Source of the DNA: a virus
Length of the DNA stretch: 64,000 nt
Reading direction: 5' to 3' (one strand)
IMG/VR virus record: IMGVR_UViG_3300011113_000649
Span: 41,554 to 105,553 of that record
The number at the start of each line of letters is the position of its first letter. Positions within the stretch are counted from its first letter, which is position 1. A program made the translations under genes and the position numbers. The notes beneath the pieces are model-generated. The model did no database searches. It worked only from the letters and a program-made list of their open reading frames with translations, and was not told the origin of the DNA. This document shows, piece after piece, positions 7,541 through 15,841 of the stretch.

Positions 7541-9733
7541 TTAAATTAGACATGCGCCGCCAGCACAACTAACCTCTTCTATTCCGGCAGTATTATCCTC
7601 TGTTTCTACTAGTTGTGTATAATCAACCTTTTTAAAACTACTAAAAAGATCACAATAGAGTTTCCAGTTATAAACATCTTTCATACAATATGTCAAACGT
7701 CTTATATCTCCACCAAAATATTTACCAGCAAAGTTTTTCATTTTCGTGACAAATAAAAGTTTTTCTTTAGGGTCTTGTTCTTTAGCCTGATTCATACTGA
7801 CATAATCACAAGCAGCCCATAGATTATTATTAAAGGCGTTTAAGCCTAGCTCTATTAATCCAGAGCACCATAACGCAGCGTCACCATACTCTTTGACTAT
7901 TTCTCTGCTTGTGTAAACAGTAGTAAAGGGAGCCTGTGGATAGTCTTTGTCTCCACTTTGGGGGATTAAACTAATACCAGCAAAATATTTACGATTATTA
8001 TAAATATATTTGGTTACCTCGCCCCACTCGTCTGGCTTAACAGTTACAGTATTGCTAACATTATGGCTAAGATATTCTTTTGTGCATAATGACTTATTTT
8101 TACCAGAATTCACCCAATTCTTTTGTGTTTCTTTAACTACGGCCAACATATCTACTGCTGGTAATTGATTTTTAAGTTTAGCTCCGTCTGGAACCTCAAT
8201 AGGAAATTTAATAACCTCGTCAGTATTATTGGCTGACCATGAAGATTTTTCACAGGCTTGTGGGTTATAATTCTTAAAGTGTTGGAATGGTGCTTCTAAA
8301 ATATTGGCCTGTACATGCCTTATATATCGCTTAGCATGATGAGGATGAATACCAGAAGACGTACCAAGCATACTACTACTAGTGCCTTCTGGCTTTAAAC
8401 AGGTTACTCTAGCGGCTTGATTTATGTCGATTTTATCCGCTATAATTTTATTTGTTTCGACCGCAATCTTAGCGCCTTGTTTTAAAACCTTTTCGGACAA
8501 TACCAGATCGTGTTTTTCCATGATACCAGTTAGAGAAACACCTAATAAAGCTTCTCTTTGGAATATCTTGCAGCTTATTTCGCCTAAGTAATCTAATTTA
8601 GTAAAGCCAGCTTGTAATGTTCCAATAATTGCTGCTGCTTTACATCTTTCATAAAAGTCTTCTTCGTCTGTGACACTAGAGCAATTGATCGTAGAAAGAT
8701 TACATCCCTGCCATCCACTTTCTCCAGTTGTTTCATCAACGGGCCACATGCCAATTTCTACACATGGATTAAAAATCATTTCTGTAGATTCGCTCCAAAT
8801 AAATCCTGGTTCTCCAAACTCTTTAACGCTTTCCATCAGCGTTTCAAATTCTTCAAGCGTGGTTTCGTTTTTAAGCAATAAGGCCGAGTTGTTACTTCTT
8901 GCTCTTTGGGGATTGTCTATATACCAATTACCAGTTTTAGCTTTTGCCATTTCTTCATCGTTTGCACTAAATAATGCTAAACTAGCAGATCTCCTTACTC
9001 CACCACTTAACACAGCGTCACTACTATGCATAACAATATCATAAGCATCAATTGGTCTAAGCTTTTTTTGTCCATTAGCAATACAACGATCTAATAGCGT
9101 TCTGACTTTTTCTAGTCCTTTGGCCAATGGTTCAAATCCAGGCGCTTTACCAACACCAGAACTTAGGTCGGATCCTTGTGGCCTAATATTACTATAATCA
9201 AATAGTATATGACAATTTTTATATTGTTTAAATTCTTCAACAGGTTTGCTAAAATATGAACTTAGTAAAACACCCAAAGCATCAGCCCAACCCTCGATAC
9301 TATCTTCTATAAGATAGACAGTGCCTTGATCTTTAGGCGGATTGTGTTCAAGTGTTGGTAGTTTAGCAACATGGTGTTTTTGTACGCTAAAACCAGTACC
9401 ACTGCCACAAAGCAATAGCCAAAAACATTCCTGAAAAAATCTTAATCTATCACAATAAGAACTTGTGCAGTTGTATATCTTGGCATGTCTTTTTAGAATG
9501 GGGTCGCCACCAAACTGTAGCCCTCTTTGACTCCCCAAAATCTTTTTTTTGTACATAATGTCATATGCCCAATCAATCTCGTCTGAGATATTTTTGTCGG
9601 CATACATTGTATGCATCATGTTTTTAACTCTTTCAACGGCCTCTTTCCATGTCTCTCTTCTTTTTTTATCTTCTAGCCAACGAGCATATTTACTAACAAA
9701 TGTATAATTTTGCAATTCTTGAAGAGCGGACAT
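7541..9733 (-). CDS. nrdJ: Adenosylcobalamin-dependent (class II) ribonucleoside-triphosphate reductase
   Basis: This enzyme reduces ribonucleotides to deoxyribonucleotides using B12, independently of oxygen. The 730-aa length matches the monomeric RTPR family. Visible residues are the first redox Cys at about 89 (IYNCTSS), the thiyl site NPCVEIG, the partner GWQGCNLSTINC, the phosphate-binding LKPEGTSSSMLG, and the C-terminal reducing pair CAGGAC at 723-728. A strong SD (TAGGAGAT) sits inside the end of the upstream micro-gene. NrdJ is a known split-intein host in phage metagenomes, but this copy is continuous. Confidence 0.93.
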   Translation of the reverse strand: MSALQELQNYTFVSKYARWLEDKKRRETWKEAVERVKNMMHTMYADKNISDEIDWAYDIMYKKKILGSQRGLQFGGDPILKRHAKIYNCTSSYCDRLRFFQECFWLLLCGSGTGFSVQKHHVAKLPTLEHNPPKDQGTVYLIEDSIEGWADALGVLLSSYFSKPVEEFKQYKNCHILFDYSNIRPQGSDLSSGVGKAPGFEPLAKGLEKVRTLLDRCIANGQKKLRPIDAYDIVMHSSDAVLSGGVRRSASLALFSANDEEMAKAKTGNWYIDNPQRARSNNSALLLKNETTLEEFETLMESVKEFGEPGFIWSESTEMIFNPCVEIGMWPVDETTGESGWQGCNLSTINCSSVTDEEDFYERCKAAAIIGTLQAGFTKLDYLGEISCKIFQREALLGVSLTGIMEKHDLVLSEKVLKQGAKIAVETNKIIADKIDINQAARVTCLKPEGTSSSMLGTSSGIHPHHAKRYIRHVQANILEAPFQHFKNYNPQACEKSSWSANNTDEVIKFPIEVPDGAKLKNQLPAVDMLAVVKETQKNWVNSGKNKSLCTKEYLSHNVSNTVTVKPDEWGEVTKYIYNNRKYFAGISLIPQSGDKDYPQAPFTTVYTSREIVKEYGDAALWCSGLIELGLNAFNNNLWAACDYVSMNQAKEQDPKEKLLFVTKMKNFAGKYFGGDIRRLTYCMKDVYNWKLYCDLFSSFKKVDYTQLVETEDNTAGIEEVSCAGGACLI

Positions 9734-9734
9734 A

Positions 9735-9869
9735 CTATCTCCTATTAATTAGTGTTAAAAGACCTAATATTACCAATCCTTTAAAAGATTTTTCTATCAT
9801 TAGAGTATCAGAGGTAATATTGAAATATAAATAAAAAAATAACATTATAAAAAAACAAATCTTATACAT
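9735..9869 (-). CDS. Micro membrane protein (44 aa)
   Basis: This short reading frame begins at an ATG overlapping the dCMP deaminase stop (ATGA arrangement) and ends 1 nt before nrdJ. It encodes two hydrophobic segments (ICFFIMLFFYLYF and GLVILGLLTLI) separated by a polar turn. The end of the frame carries the SD of nrdJ. The stop-start coupling and membrane pattern support a real gene; the function is unknown. Confidence 0.6.
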   Translation of the reverse strand: MYKICFFIMLFFYLYFNITSDTLMIEKSFKGLVILGLLTLINRR

Positions 9870-10339
9870 CATATTACACCACACAAATGTTTCAGCCACG
9901 AAAGATTTGGTTCTATATATATAATATTAATGCCACTCATTTGTACAAAAGTTGTAAATCTTTTTTCAGCATCAGCATCAAATAAATGTGTACCATGATC
10001 TTTTGTCATGACTATAGTACGAATACCTTCTTGCCACAAAGCCATAACACAATCATTACAACATTGTCCTGTAACATACGCGATACCATTTTCTGGTCGT
10101 ATAATACAATTAGATAATGCATTACGTTCAGCATGAATCATCCAAGAATATTTTTCCGGTCGTGTTTTGGGCAATAGACCATCGTCTAAGCCTCGAGCAA
10201 ATCCATTATATCCTATTCCTAGTATACGGTGATTATTGTCAGTAATCACGCACCCATGCTGAGTTTGTAGGTCATGACTACGTTGAGAAACAACTTTAGC
10301 CAAGCCTAAAAAATAATCTATCCAGTTTGGTCGTTCCAT
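9869..10339 (-). CDS. Deoxycytidylate deaminase
   Basis: This zinc enzyme converts dCMP to dUMP and so feeds ThyX (56455-57081) for dTMP synthesis. The zinc site is HAERNAL (His and catalytic Glu) with GQCCNDCVMAL providing the cysteines. The 156-aa length is typical of ComEB/dCMP deaminases. The -10 element TATAAT ends 7 nt before the ATG and there is no SD, so the mRNA is probably leaderless. Confidence 0.9.
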   Translation of the reverse strand: MERPNWIDYFLGLAKVVSQRSHDLQTQHGCVITDNNHRILGIGYNGFARGLDDGLLPKTRPEKYSWMIHAERNALSNCIIRPENGIAYVTGQCCNDCVMALWQEGIRTIVMTKDHGTHLFDADAEKRFTTFVQMSGINIIYIEPNLSWLKHLCGVI

Positions 10340-10346
10340 AATAAAT

Positions 10347-10374
10347 ATTATAGCACGACGAGTCGTTTGGTCAA
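10347..10374 (-). promoter_or_regulatory. Sigma-70-like promoter of dCMP deaminase
   Basis: On the minus strand TTGACC (10374-10369), a 16-nt spacer and TATAAT (10352-10347) are visible. The predicted start of transcription falls at or next to the ATG at 10339, giving a leaderless message. The -35 box overlaps the stop codon of the upstream gene. Confidence 0.75.
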
Positions 10375-10622
10375 GATGTCTTTGTAAGCTTATTATAGAG
10401 AATTAGTGTTAAAACGCCGCCAGCAATACCCATAAAAATACCAGATGGACTTAGGCTGTTATATGTTCCTAAAAGATATAAAACAGCACCACCCATGTAT
10501 GAGCCAGCAACACCAACCGCTACGGTTTGAAAAAAACCCATACGCTCTTCACCAGGAACGAGAGATTTCGCAATACTGCCTACGAACAAACCATATACAC
10601 ACCAGACTAATAAATTAAACAT
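10371..10622 (-). CDS. GlsB/YeaQ/YmgE-type small membrane protein
   Basis: This 83-aa protein has three hydrophobic, glycine-rich segments with the pattern of transglycosylase-associated (YeaQ/YmgE) proteins: WCVYGLFVGSIAKSLVPG, then GVAGSYMGGAVLY and GIFMGIAGGVLTLILY. It should sit in the inner membrane. The family's biochemical role is unclear, often stress-linked. It is the last gene of a run of small membrane genes. Confidence 0.8.
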   Translation of the reverse strand: MFNLLVWCVYGLFVGSIAKSLVPGEERMGFFQTVAVGVAGSYMGGAVLYLLGTYNSLSPSGIFMGIAGGVLTLILYNKLTKTS

Positions 10623-11004
10623 TTGCAGCCTCCACTAGAGTAATTACTTCATCATCCCTGAGGTTTTCTCCTACATCTAAAATAGAACTAAGCAACGAGG
10701 TTCCATATTTTTTATACTGATCATTAGACATTTGTTTACGAATAACTTTTTTAATTCTCAACTTGGTAAACCAACCTCTTTTGATAGAATATGACTTAAT
10801 TTCATCCCCGTATAAGTTGTATTTGTCTTGTGCTGATGACAGACTGAGATTTTTATTTTTGTTGCATTCTTGCAGAATTCTTATAAGGGTCAATGTTATA
10901 CTAATAATCATTAATATCGCCATAACACTGCCAAAGTTTTCTTCTTCTGGTATGTGTGATTCTTTTCTAATTTTCTCGGCTATGTTTTTTAAATTGTCGT
11001 TCAT
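10615..11004 (-). CDS. Membrane-anchored hypothetical protein
   Basis: This 129-aa protein has one transmembrane segment at about residues 25-45 (SVMAILMIISITLTLIRIL) and a soluble basic C-terminal part (RGWFTKLRIKKVIRKQM). No known family is recognised. It overlaps both neighbours by 4-8 nt in the membrane-protein operon. Confidence 0.65.
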   Translation of the reverse strand: MNDNLKNIAEKIRKESHIPEEENFGSVMAILMIISITLTLIRILQECNKNKNLSLSSAQDKYNLYGDEIKSYSIKRGWFTKLRIKKVIRKQMSNDQYKKYGTSLLSSILDVGENLRDDEVITLVEAANV

Positions 11005-11312
11005 TTTTGATGTACTCTGGTTTTACATTCTGGTTTTAATATTACTGGTGGATGAATTACCTCAGAATCTTTGGTTTCTGGTTCACAATATCCACAATCA
11101 ACCATTTTGATGCCGTCTCCGCTTAAATATTTACCAGCACCCTTACAAACAGGACAGTTTTTTCTAGGATATTTTTTTTCTGTATCTATGTGTTTGCTTT
11201 TTATAATAGATCCAGCTAAAGTTACTGCTGCGGTTGTTGTGCCATTATAACCATAATCACTATGTGCAATAACAATAGAAGATATTAATATTAAACCAAG
11301 AATTTTATTCAT
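11001..11312 (-). CDS. Exported small protein with CxxCxGxG motif
   Basis: This 103-aa protein starts with a signal-like segment (ILGLILISSIVIAHS). The middle holds one DnaJ-type zinc knuckle, CPVCKGAGKYLSGDG, paired with CGYC. An exported zinc-knuckle protein is likely. It overlaps the preceding micro-gene by 8 nt. The function is unknown. Confidence 0.65.
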   Translation of the reverse strand: MNKILGLILISSIVIAHSDYGYNGTTTAAVTLAGSIIKSKHIDTEKKYPRKNCPVCKGAGKYLSGDGIKMVDCGYCEPETKDSEVIHPPVILKPECKTRVHQK

Positions 11313-11466
11313 CTTGTTTTCTCCATCTTGGACGCCGTTTTTTATCTGGTTTGGGAAAATCTATTTCTTCTACGCTTTTTGGTGACAAGATTTTTATTAA
11401 ACTTAATATAAAACTAGAAATAATACTTAATAGTCTATTCAGAACGATCTTATCAATTATTTTCAT
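11305..11466 (-). CDS. Micro-gene product (53 aa) after cysteine peptidase
   Basis: The frame starts at an ATG overlapping the peptidase stop (ATGA) and ends inside the start of the next gene, so coupling is strong. The first 30 residues are amphipathic to hydrophobic (NRLLSIISSFILSLIKIL) and the tail is very basic (KKRRPRWRK). It may attach to the membrane. No family is known. Confidence 0.6.
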   Translation of the reverse strand: MKIIDKIVLNRLLSIISSFILSLIKILSPKSVEEIDFPKPDKKRRPRWRKQDE

Positions 11467-12389
11467 AAATAATCCTCAAAACCATAAGAGGGAAGTTTTT
11501 GAACAGGAAACCCATCAAAGTTGCTAAACGCATAAGCGCCATTTTGTTTAAGCATCCCTGCTGCTGTATCTGAATCAATTAAAAACGAACCATCTGGTAT
11601 TTTACCCCACGCTGGATGACCACCATCATTCCATTTACCCCAACTGTTTTGAATTAGAAATGCTAGTTCGCCATTAGTATCATCACAAGCTATCCAGGCC
11701 ATAGCATGGGCCCAACTTCCACTGACTTTTGCGAAACCCTTACTATCTCTTTTGTTACTAAATCCATAACTAGAACATACGGATAAGCCATATCCATTAG
11801 CTAAAGCATCTCTAGCTTCTTCTATAGTCGTAACCAAACTAACAGTTTTAATTTGATGGTCATTAGCTAAGTCTATAACCTTGTCAGGCAATCCTCTAGC
11901 ACCCCAACCTGCACCAAGATTTCCATTATATTTAGTAAAGTCAGCAACACCCCTATAGTCTTTTCTAACTAGAACCCCACCACTCTGGCTAACGAATGTA
12001 GCAGCTCTAGAGCAGCTCATGCCTTGTCCTCCGTGACCACGAGCGCCATAAATTCCTTCGGTTGCTCCTCGCGCTACCCAACTCTCTTTGTCTCTATGTA
12101 CATCAATTTCTACGGCTCTACTCACGTCTAAAGCATTTCGTGTTGCATGAGACACACAATCTCCAGTAGTTTGTCTTTCATTATAAGGGTTTTTATCAAA
12201 CTTTAAAACACTTTTATATGGGATGCTGAGTTTGCCTTTACCACTATTTTTTATTTTTTTAGCGCCGTCAGCAAAATATGCATATTTAGAACTCTCCATA
12301 AGTTCATCAAACATGTGTTGCTCCCACAAGCAACCCTGAAATCCTTTTTTATAATTTAGATAAAGATCATTTGGAGAAAATTTAGACAT
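11463..12389 (-). CDS. Papain-like (C1 family) cysteine peptidase
   Basis: This protein has the C1 peptidase triad: Cys78 in QTTGDCVSHA, His228 in GSWAHAMAW and Asn248 in IQNSWGKW, with a Gln before the Cys that can form the oxyanion hole. At 308 aa it lacks the classical propeptide and signal peptide, so it acts in the cell or in the virion. It heads the block of small membrane proteins; a role in virion maturation or lysis is inference. Residues 120-130 add an odd GGQGMSCSR loop. Confidence 0.82.
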   Translation of the reverse strand: MSKFSPNDLYLNYKKGFQGCLWEQHMFDELMESSKYAYFADGAKKIKNSGKGKLSIPYKSVLKFDKNPYNERQTTGDCVSHATRNALDVSRAVEIDVHRDKESWVARGATEGIYGARGHGGQGMSCSRAATFVSQSGGVLVRKDYRGVADFTKYNGNLGAGWGARGLPDKVIDLANDHQIKTVSLVTTIEEARDALANGYGLSVCSSYGFSNKRDSKGFAKVSGSWAHAMAWIACDDTNGELAFLIQNSWGKWNDGGHPAWGKIPDGSFLIDSDTAAGMLKQNGAYAFSNFDGFPVQKLPSYGFEDYL

Positions 12390-12883
12390 TATTTGCTACC
12401 CTCATAAACGGCCCAGGCCAAAGCTCTAAACGCTTCAACAGCTTTTTTTCTTAATTCAGCATCTAGTGGGACTATATCATCACCAATTTGACTACCTATA
12501 ATAACCTGAGAAGCATCAGATAGTCCTGGATATTTATTTTTTATATTCATTCTCAACATTAAACCACCCAAAGAATTAGCTTGTCTAATTTCTTCTGTTG
12601 TTTTCACCACTTCGTTTTCACCATCAAGTTCTATAAGAGTAGCCAAATCCATATACAAATCAGATAGTCTTTGAGCATCTTGTGTTTTTTCTTTTAATGA
12701 GATATTTTTAAGAATATCAATTATTAATTTACATTTTGCCCTGAGATCAGAATTTTCTGGAGGAGTTATAATAACTATATTATCTACAACAACAGGTTTA
12801 TTAATTGGTAGATTAAAATTAGGTTTAGTAATTCCAATTAGTATTAATACAGCGGCTAAAATCCATAAAAAGTTTTTATTCAT
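12389..12883 (-). CDS. Membrane-anchored hypothetical protein
   Basis: I prefer the internal ATG at 12883, preceded by GGAAAG, to the longer open frame. The product (164 aa) has an N-terminal transmembrane segment (FLWILAAVLILIGI) and a helical outer or cytoplasmic domain. It overlaps the upstream gene by 8 nt and abuts the peptidase gene. No family is recognised. Confidence 0.65.
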   Translation of the reverse strand: MNKNFLWILAAVLILIGITKPNFNLPINKPVVVDNIVIITPPENSDLRAKCKLIIDILKNISLKEKTQDAQRLSDLYMDLATLIELDGENEVVKTTEEIRQANSLGGLMLRMNIKNKYPGLSDASQVIIGSQIGDDIVPLDAELRKKAVEAFRALAWAVYEGSK

Positions 12884-13289
12884 TGTTTTTCTTTCCACAT
12901 ACATTAGGACTTAAATAAGGAAACATCTCATCAGCAACTTCCACCGCTTTATTACAGCCACACCTTAATGCTAGGTCTCTCGTTTCTTTCCATGAAACAA
13001 TGAGCTTAAAAAAAGAATTGTCAGGTTCTTCTTGGCTATTTTCTGCGATAGTTGTAGCCAAAACTAACGGAGCATTTGTTGAAACGGTAACGGCTGGGAC
13101 TACGGGCTTTGTTTCTTTTTTAGTCAAAATTCCTTTCACAGATTCTGCCAATAGGTTTATAGCGCCCTGAACTGGGCTTAGCTTGTCTTTAAAAAGAACC
13201 CATATTACAATGCCTATGCCAGCATAAAGCATCAAATCAGTTGAGCTTAAGCCTTTGCTAAATTCTTCAAAACTCTGAGTAAAATTCAT
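12876..13289 (-). CDS. Membrane-anchored hypothetical protein
   Basis: This 137-aa protein has one hydrophobic segment (LMLYAGIGIVIWVLF, residues 19-33), a Val/Ala-rich linker, and a C-terminal part with cysteines (LRCGCNKAVEVADEMFPYL). The C-terminal part resembles soluble domains of small phage membrane proteins, but I cannot name a family. It is part of the peptidase/membrane operon. Confidence 0.65.
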   Translation of the reverse strand: MNFTQSFEEFSKGLSSTDLMLYAGIGIVIWVLFKDKLSPVQGAINLLAESVKGILTKKETKPVVPAVTVSTNAPLVLATTIAENSQEEPDNSFFKLIVSWKETRDLALRCGCNKAVEVADEMFPYLSPNVCGKKNNE

Positions 13290-13290
13290 A

Positions 13291-13707
13291 TCAAGCCTCT
13301 TTATTCATTTTTTTAAGAAAAACACCAGTATTTCTGAAAGTTGTCACTAGCGCATCTATTGTTGCGCCAACAAGTATCATCAAAAATGCTTTGACATACT
13401 TATGTATAATAGGCTCTAAAACATTAGGAACAACAGGAATATCCACAACAACAAACACGCTATCGTAGAACCTATTTAATAAATCCATAGCCAAAGCTTT
13501 TTTGTCTGAACTACTAATATCATGTCCTAATTTCTCTATTATTTGTATAACACTAGCTGTGGCTAATTGTAAAATCTTCCAAGCTTCACTTATCGCTAAT
13601 CTTTTTACTTCTGCTAGGCTGTTTTTTACGTTTAGTATTAGTTTGTCTACTTCTGCTCTTATTAGGTCTTGGCTCAATAGTGGTGTTACTGTTTTGATGT
13701 CGCTCAT
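13291..13707 (-). CDS. Hypothetical helical protein with C-terminal membrane segment
   Basis: This 138-aa protein starts after a good SD (AGGAA). It is alpha-helical with a hydrophobic stretch near residues 105-122 (YVKAFLMILVGATIDALVTT). Its first 122 nt overlap the 3' end of the preceding gene in another frame. A holin or structural role is possible but unproven. Confidence 0.65.
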   Translation of the reverse strand: MSDIKTVTPLLSQDLIRAEVDKLILNVKNSLAEVKRLAISEAWKILQLATASVIQIIEKLGHDISSSDKKALAMDLLNRFYDSVFVVVDIPVVPNVLEPIIHKYVKAFLMILVGATIDALVTTFRNTGVFLKKMNKEA

Positions 13708-13948
13708 CTTCTGTTTCCTTTTCTTTGAACTGTTGTTTGATTTTTGTTCTACCGTTCACATATTTATATAAAATAATAAGTTGTCCACCTATTAATATAC
13801 ACGATTCTACACCATGAGATATGGTTGTGATAAGTTCTTCTTTTTGGCCATTATCTGTAATAAGACCAGTTAAATATAGTCCGCTAAATATAAAACTTAC
13901 TAAAGTAAACCAAAATTCACTAGTTCTATATCCTGGCTTAGGTTTCAT
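13586..13948 (-). CDS. Two-TM holin-like membrane protein, overlapping next gene
   Basis: The start has a strong SD (AGGAGA) within the previous gene. The 120-aa product has two transmembrane helices (FWFTLVSFIFSGLYLTGLI and SCILIGGQLIILYKYV) and a 50-residue Arg/Lys/Ser-rich tail. The size and topology fit class II holins. The basic tail is exactly the part encoded in the 122-nt overlap with the next gene. Confidence 0.65.
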   Translation of the reverse strand: MKPKPGYRTSEFWFTLVSFIFSGLYLTGLITDNGQKEELITTISHGVESCILIGGQLIILYKYVNGRTKIKQQFKEKETEDERHQNSNTTIEPRPNKSRSRQTNTKRKKQPSRSKKISDK

Positions 13949-14142
13949 GCAGGGGAGTCTCCTGAATAGTATCTTGTGTCATCAAATCTAGCGTCATATT
14001 TATTTTGTATATCTGCGATAGTTGGTTGATTTGATACTGCTGTGTTCAAAGCGGAATATTCTCCAGTCCACGAACAAGTAACAACGGCTGTCCCGTTTTT
14101 TACTACCACACCACTAATTGCTGCCTGAATATCATTTGCCAT
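13945..14142 (-). CDS. Small hypothetical protein (65 aa)
   Basis: This protein is acidic and beta-prone, rich in Ala/Val/Thr/Ser (GVVVKNGTAVVTCSWTGEY). It overlaps the holin-like gene by 4 nt and follows the next-upstream gene by 2 nt. It could be a small virion protein; the family is unknown. Confidence 0.55.
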   Translation of the reverse strand: MANDIQAAISGVVVKNGTAVVTCSWTGEYSALNTAVSNQPTIADIQNKYDARFDDTRYYSGDSPA

Positions 14143-14144
14143 AA

Positions 14145-14465
14145 TTAACTCCTATCTATTCTTTCTTCTAGAGCTTCTAGTGTTTTGCCTAAAGTAGCAA
14201 TTTGTATTTTTAGTTCATTCATAACCTCTATAACCTTTTGTAGAGTTATAGATAGAGCTGTTTGGGTTTCTTTGTTTATGGCTAATCTTTCCATAATAAA
14301 TTCACGATCTTTACAATATGGACTCTCGTGCTGAACCATATTACTAATCTCTTCTTTAGTAAGAATTTTTCTACCAACTCCAACCCAAAAGCCAACCAAA
14401 GTAACAATTATGCCAATACTAGCCGAAGCCACAGACTGCCAAAAATGTAGCATTGATTCATTCAT
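14145..14465 (-). CDS. Membrane protein with coiled coil
   Basis: This 106-aa protein has one N-terminal transmembrane segment (SASIGIIVTLVGFWVGVG) and a C-terminal coiled coil with regular hydrophobic spacing (VIEVMNELKIQIATLGKTL). It resembles small phage lysis-region membrane proteins of the spanin/holin neighbourhood in architecture only. Confidence 0.6.
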   Translation of the reverse strand: MNESMLHFWQSVASASIGIIVTLVGFWVGVGRKILTKEEISNMVQHESPYCKDREFIMERLAINKETQTALSITLQKVIEVMNELKIQIATLGKTLEALEERIDRS

Positions 14466-14485
14466 TTAAATTATTCCTTTATAAG

Positions 14486-14521
14486 TAAAAAGCCAAAAGA
14501 TACTAATTGCATCCTTGGCTT
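14486..14521 (-). terminator. Possible rho-independent terminator
   Basis: On the minus strand AAGCCAA (14521-14515) pairs with TTGGCTT (14496-14490) and is followed by TTTA. The loop is long (18 nt), so the terminator is weak. It lies between the repetitive protein gene and the membrane-protein operon. Confidence 0.4.
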
Positions 14522-14551
14522 AATACTAGATTAAATTATATACAAATATAA

Positions 14552-15121
14552 TCAGTTGGTTTTGGCCTTATAATCATCAAGTTTTGGAATTGGACTACCT
14601 TGTAGATATACCAATTCGCCAGGAACAGATTTTGTTGGAGCAGCAGCTTGGTCTGTTGAAGTGGCGGAAGTAGCACCAGTGGAAATATTCCAAAATGCGT
14701 CTACAGCACCACTTGGAAAACCAGCTTCCCATTCTCCGCTATATTCATTCCACTTATTATTTCTAATAGCCGTTGTTGTTCTACGAGTTCTAACAACTTC
14801 TAGTTTATTAATACTTTTTGCGTTTGTGGTATCATTAGCACCACTACGTAAAAAGTTATTAGTAACGCCAGCTAAAGATGTTGTGACCTTAGGAGCTGTT
14901 GGAGTGGCATTGTTGTAAGCAAAAGTACCGGCAGATAAAGCCTTGTCAGCATCGGCATTATCAACTACTACGTTTGCATAAACACCGACCTGAGCGGCGG
15001 CTGTGGCTTGACTTCTAACAACGTTGGAAGATACGGTGCCATTAGCGGTCATAACGCCGCCATTATTAACTGTTGATGTTGCTGTTACAGCAGACGAACC
15101 ATTTTTTTGTACTGTGGCCAT
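14552..15121 (-). CDS. Ala/Thr/Asn-rich protein, possible virion component
   Basis: This 189-aa protein has a low-complexity first half (AVTATSTVNNGGVMTANGT) and a more ordered second half with RTRRTTTAIRNNKWNEYSGE. Such composition is typical of phage fibre, decoration or surface proteins, but I recognise no family. It is preceded by an AAATGG-type start with an SD-like GGAGTAAC and followed by a possible terminator, so it may be a monocistronic, well-expressed gene. Confidence 0.6.
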   Translation of the reverse strand: MATVQKNGSSAVTATSTVNNGGVMTANGTVSSNVVRSQATAAAQVGVYANVVVDNADADKALSAGTFAYNNATPTAPKVTTSLAGVTNNFLRSGANDTTNAKSINKLEVVRTRRTTTAIRNNKWNEYSGEWEAGFPSGAVDAFWNISTGATSATSTDQAAAPTKSVPGELVYLQGSPIPKLDDYKAKTN

Positions 15122-15172
15122 TTGTTACTCCGTATTGAATTGCTAAAATCATGAATAACTTTTTATACACCA

Positions 15173-15841
15173 CTATTCTTTTTGTTGAGTTAAATTGAAT
15201 CTAAGAAAATTTTCTAATGCATGTAACGAGGTTGTTCTAAAGCCAAATAGGCCGGATTTTATGATAGTTTCAAAATGCTTATTCTGCCAAAAATTACCAG
15301 TGCAAATTATCTTTAGGTCTTTTGAGTTAGTATACAAAAATACAGACGCAAGTATATTATCTGCTAAATTATCTATAAAATAGCAGCTAGAAGGAAAAAC
15401 ATATTTTATGCCCATTTCTTCAAAAATTTCACAAGTTTTTTTTAAGCAAAAATGGTCAAATTTTCTATATTCTAGTATATATCTTACTGTAGCATTATGC
15501 GACTTAGAAATATCTACTATATTTTTGATATCATCTCTAATTTTATCGTATTTTCTATTTGCGGCCAAGACTTGAGGCATGCTAATATCTAGGGTATTAA
15601 ATCCTGCTTTTAATGCTTGATCGACCGCCGAACATCTGGTTTTAGCATCAGACACCCCCAAAGGATAATCTATCAAACAAGAAAAGTCATATCCTTCATT
15701 GATAAAAGGCTTAATAAGTTTAAAAAAATAATATGGCAGAGTGATGCTATTAACTAGATTATTCGATATAATATGTTTTAATAAGTCTCGAGCCTTAGAC
15801 TCGTTAATATCCGTATCAATAATAGCAAAATCAATATACAT
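15173..15841 (-). CDS. DeoC-like TIM-barrel protein lacking the Schiff-base lysine
   Basis: The middle resembles deoxyribose-phosphate aldolase: LIDYPLGVSDAKTRCSAVDQ and AGFNTLDISMPQVL match the IGFPLG...TK and A.EID motifs, and VRYILEYRKF matches the following strand. At the strand that carries the catalytic Lys (usually IKTSTG) the protein reads YVFPSSC. It is probably a barrel with an altered or lost aldolase activity. It abuts a ClpP-like protease gene, sharing 1 nt. Confidence 0.6.
   Translation of the reverse strand: MYIDFAIIDTDINESKARDLLKHIISNNLVNSITLPYYFFKLIKPFINEGYDFSCLIDYPLGVSDAKTRCSAVDQALKAGFNTLDISMPQVLAANRKYDKIRDDIKNIVDISKSHNATVRYILEYRKFDHFCLKKTCEIFEEMGIKYVFPSSCYFIDNLADNILASVFLYTNSKDLKIICTGNFWQNKHFETIIKSGLFGFRTTSLHALENFLRFNLTQQKE

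Noticed and set aside
7541-9733. Possible intein in nrdJ, a known fractured-gene target
   Set aside because: The frame is continuous with normal length and all catalytic motifs at usual spacing, and no HN|C or block A/B pattern was found.
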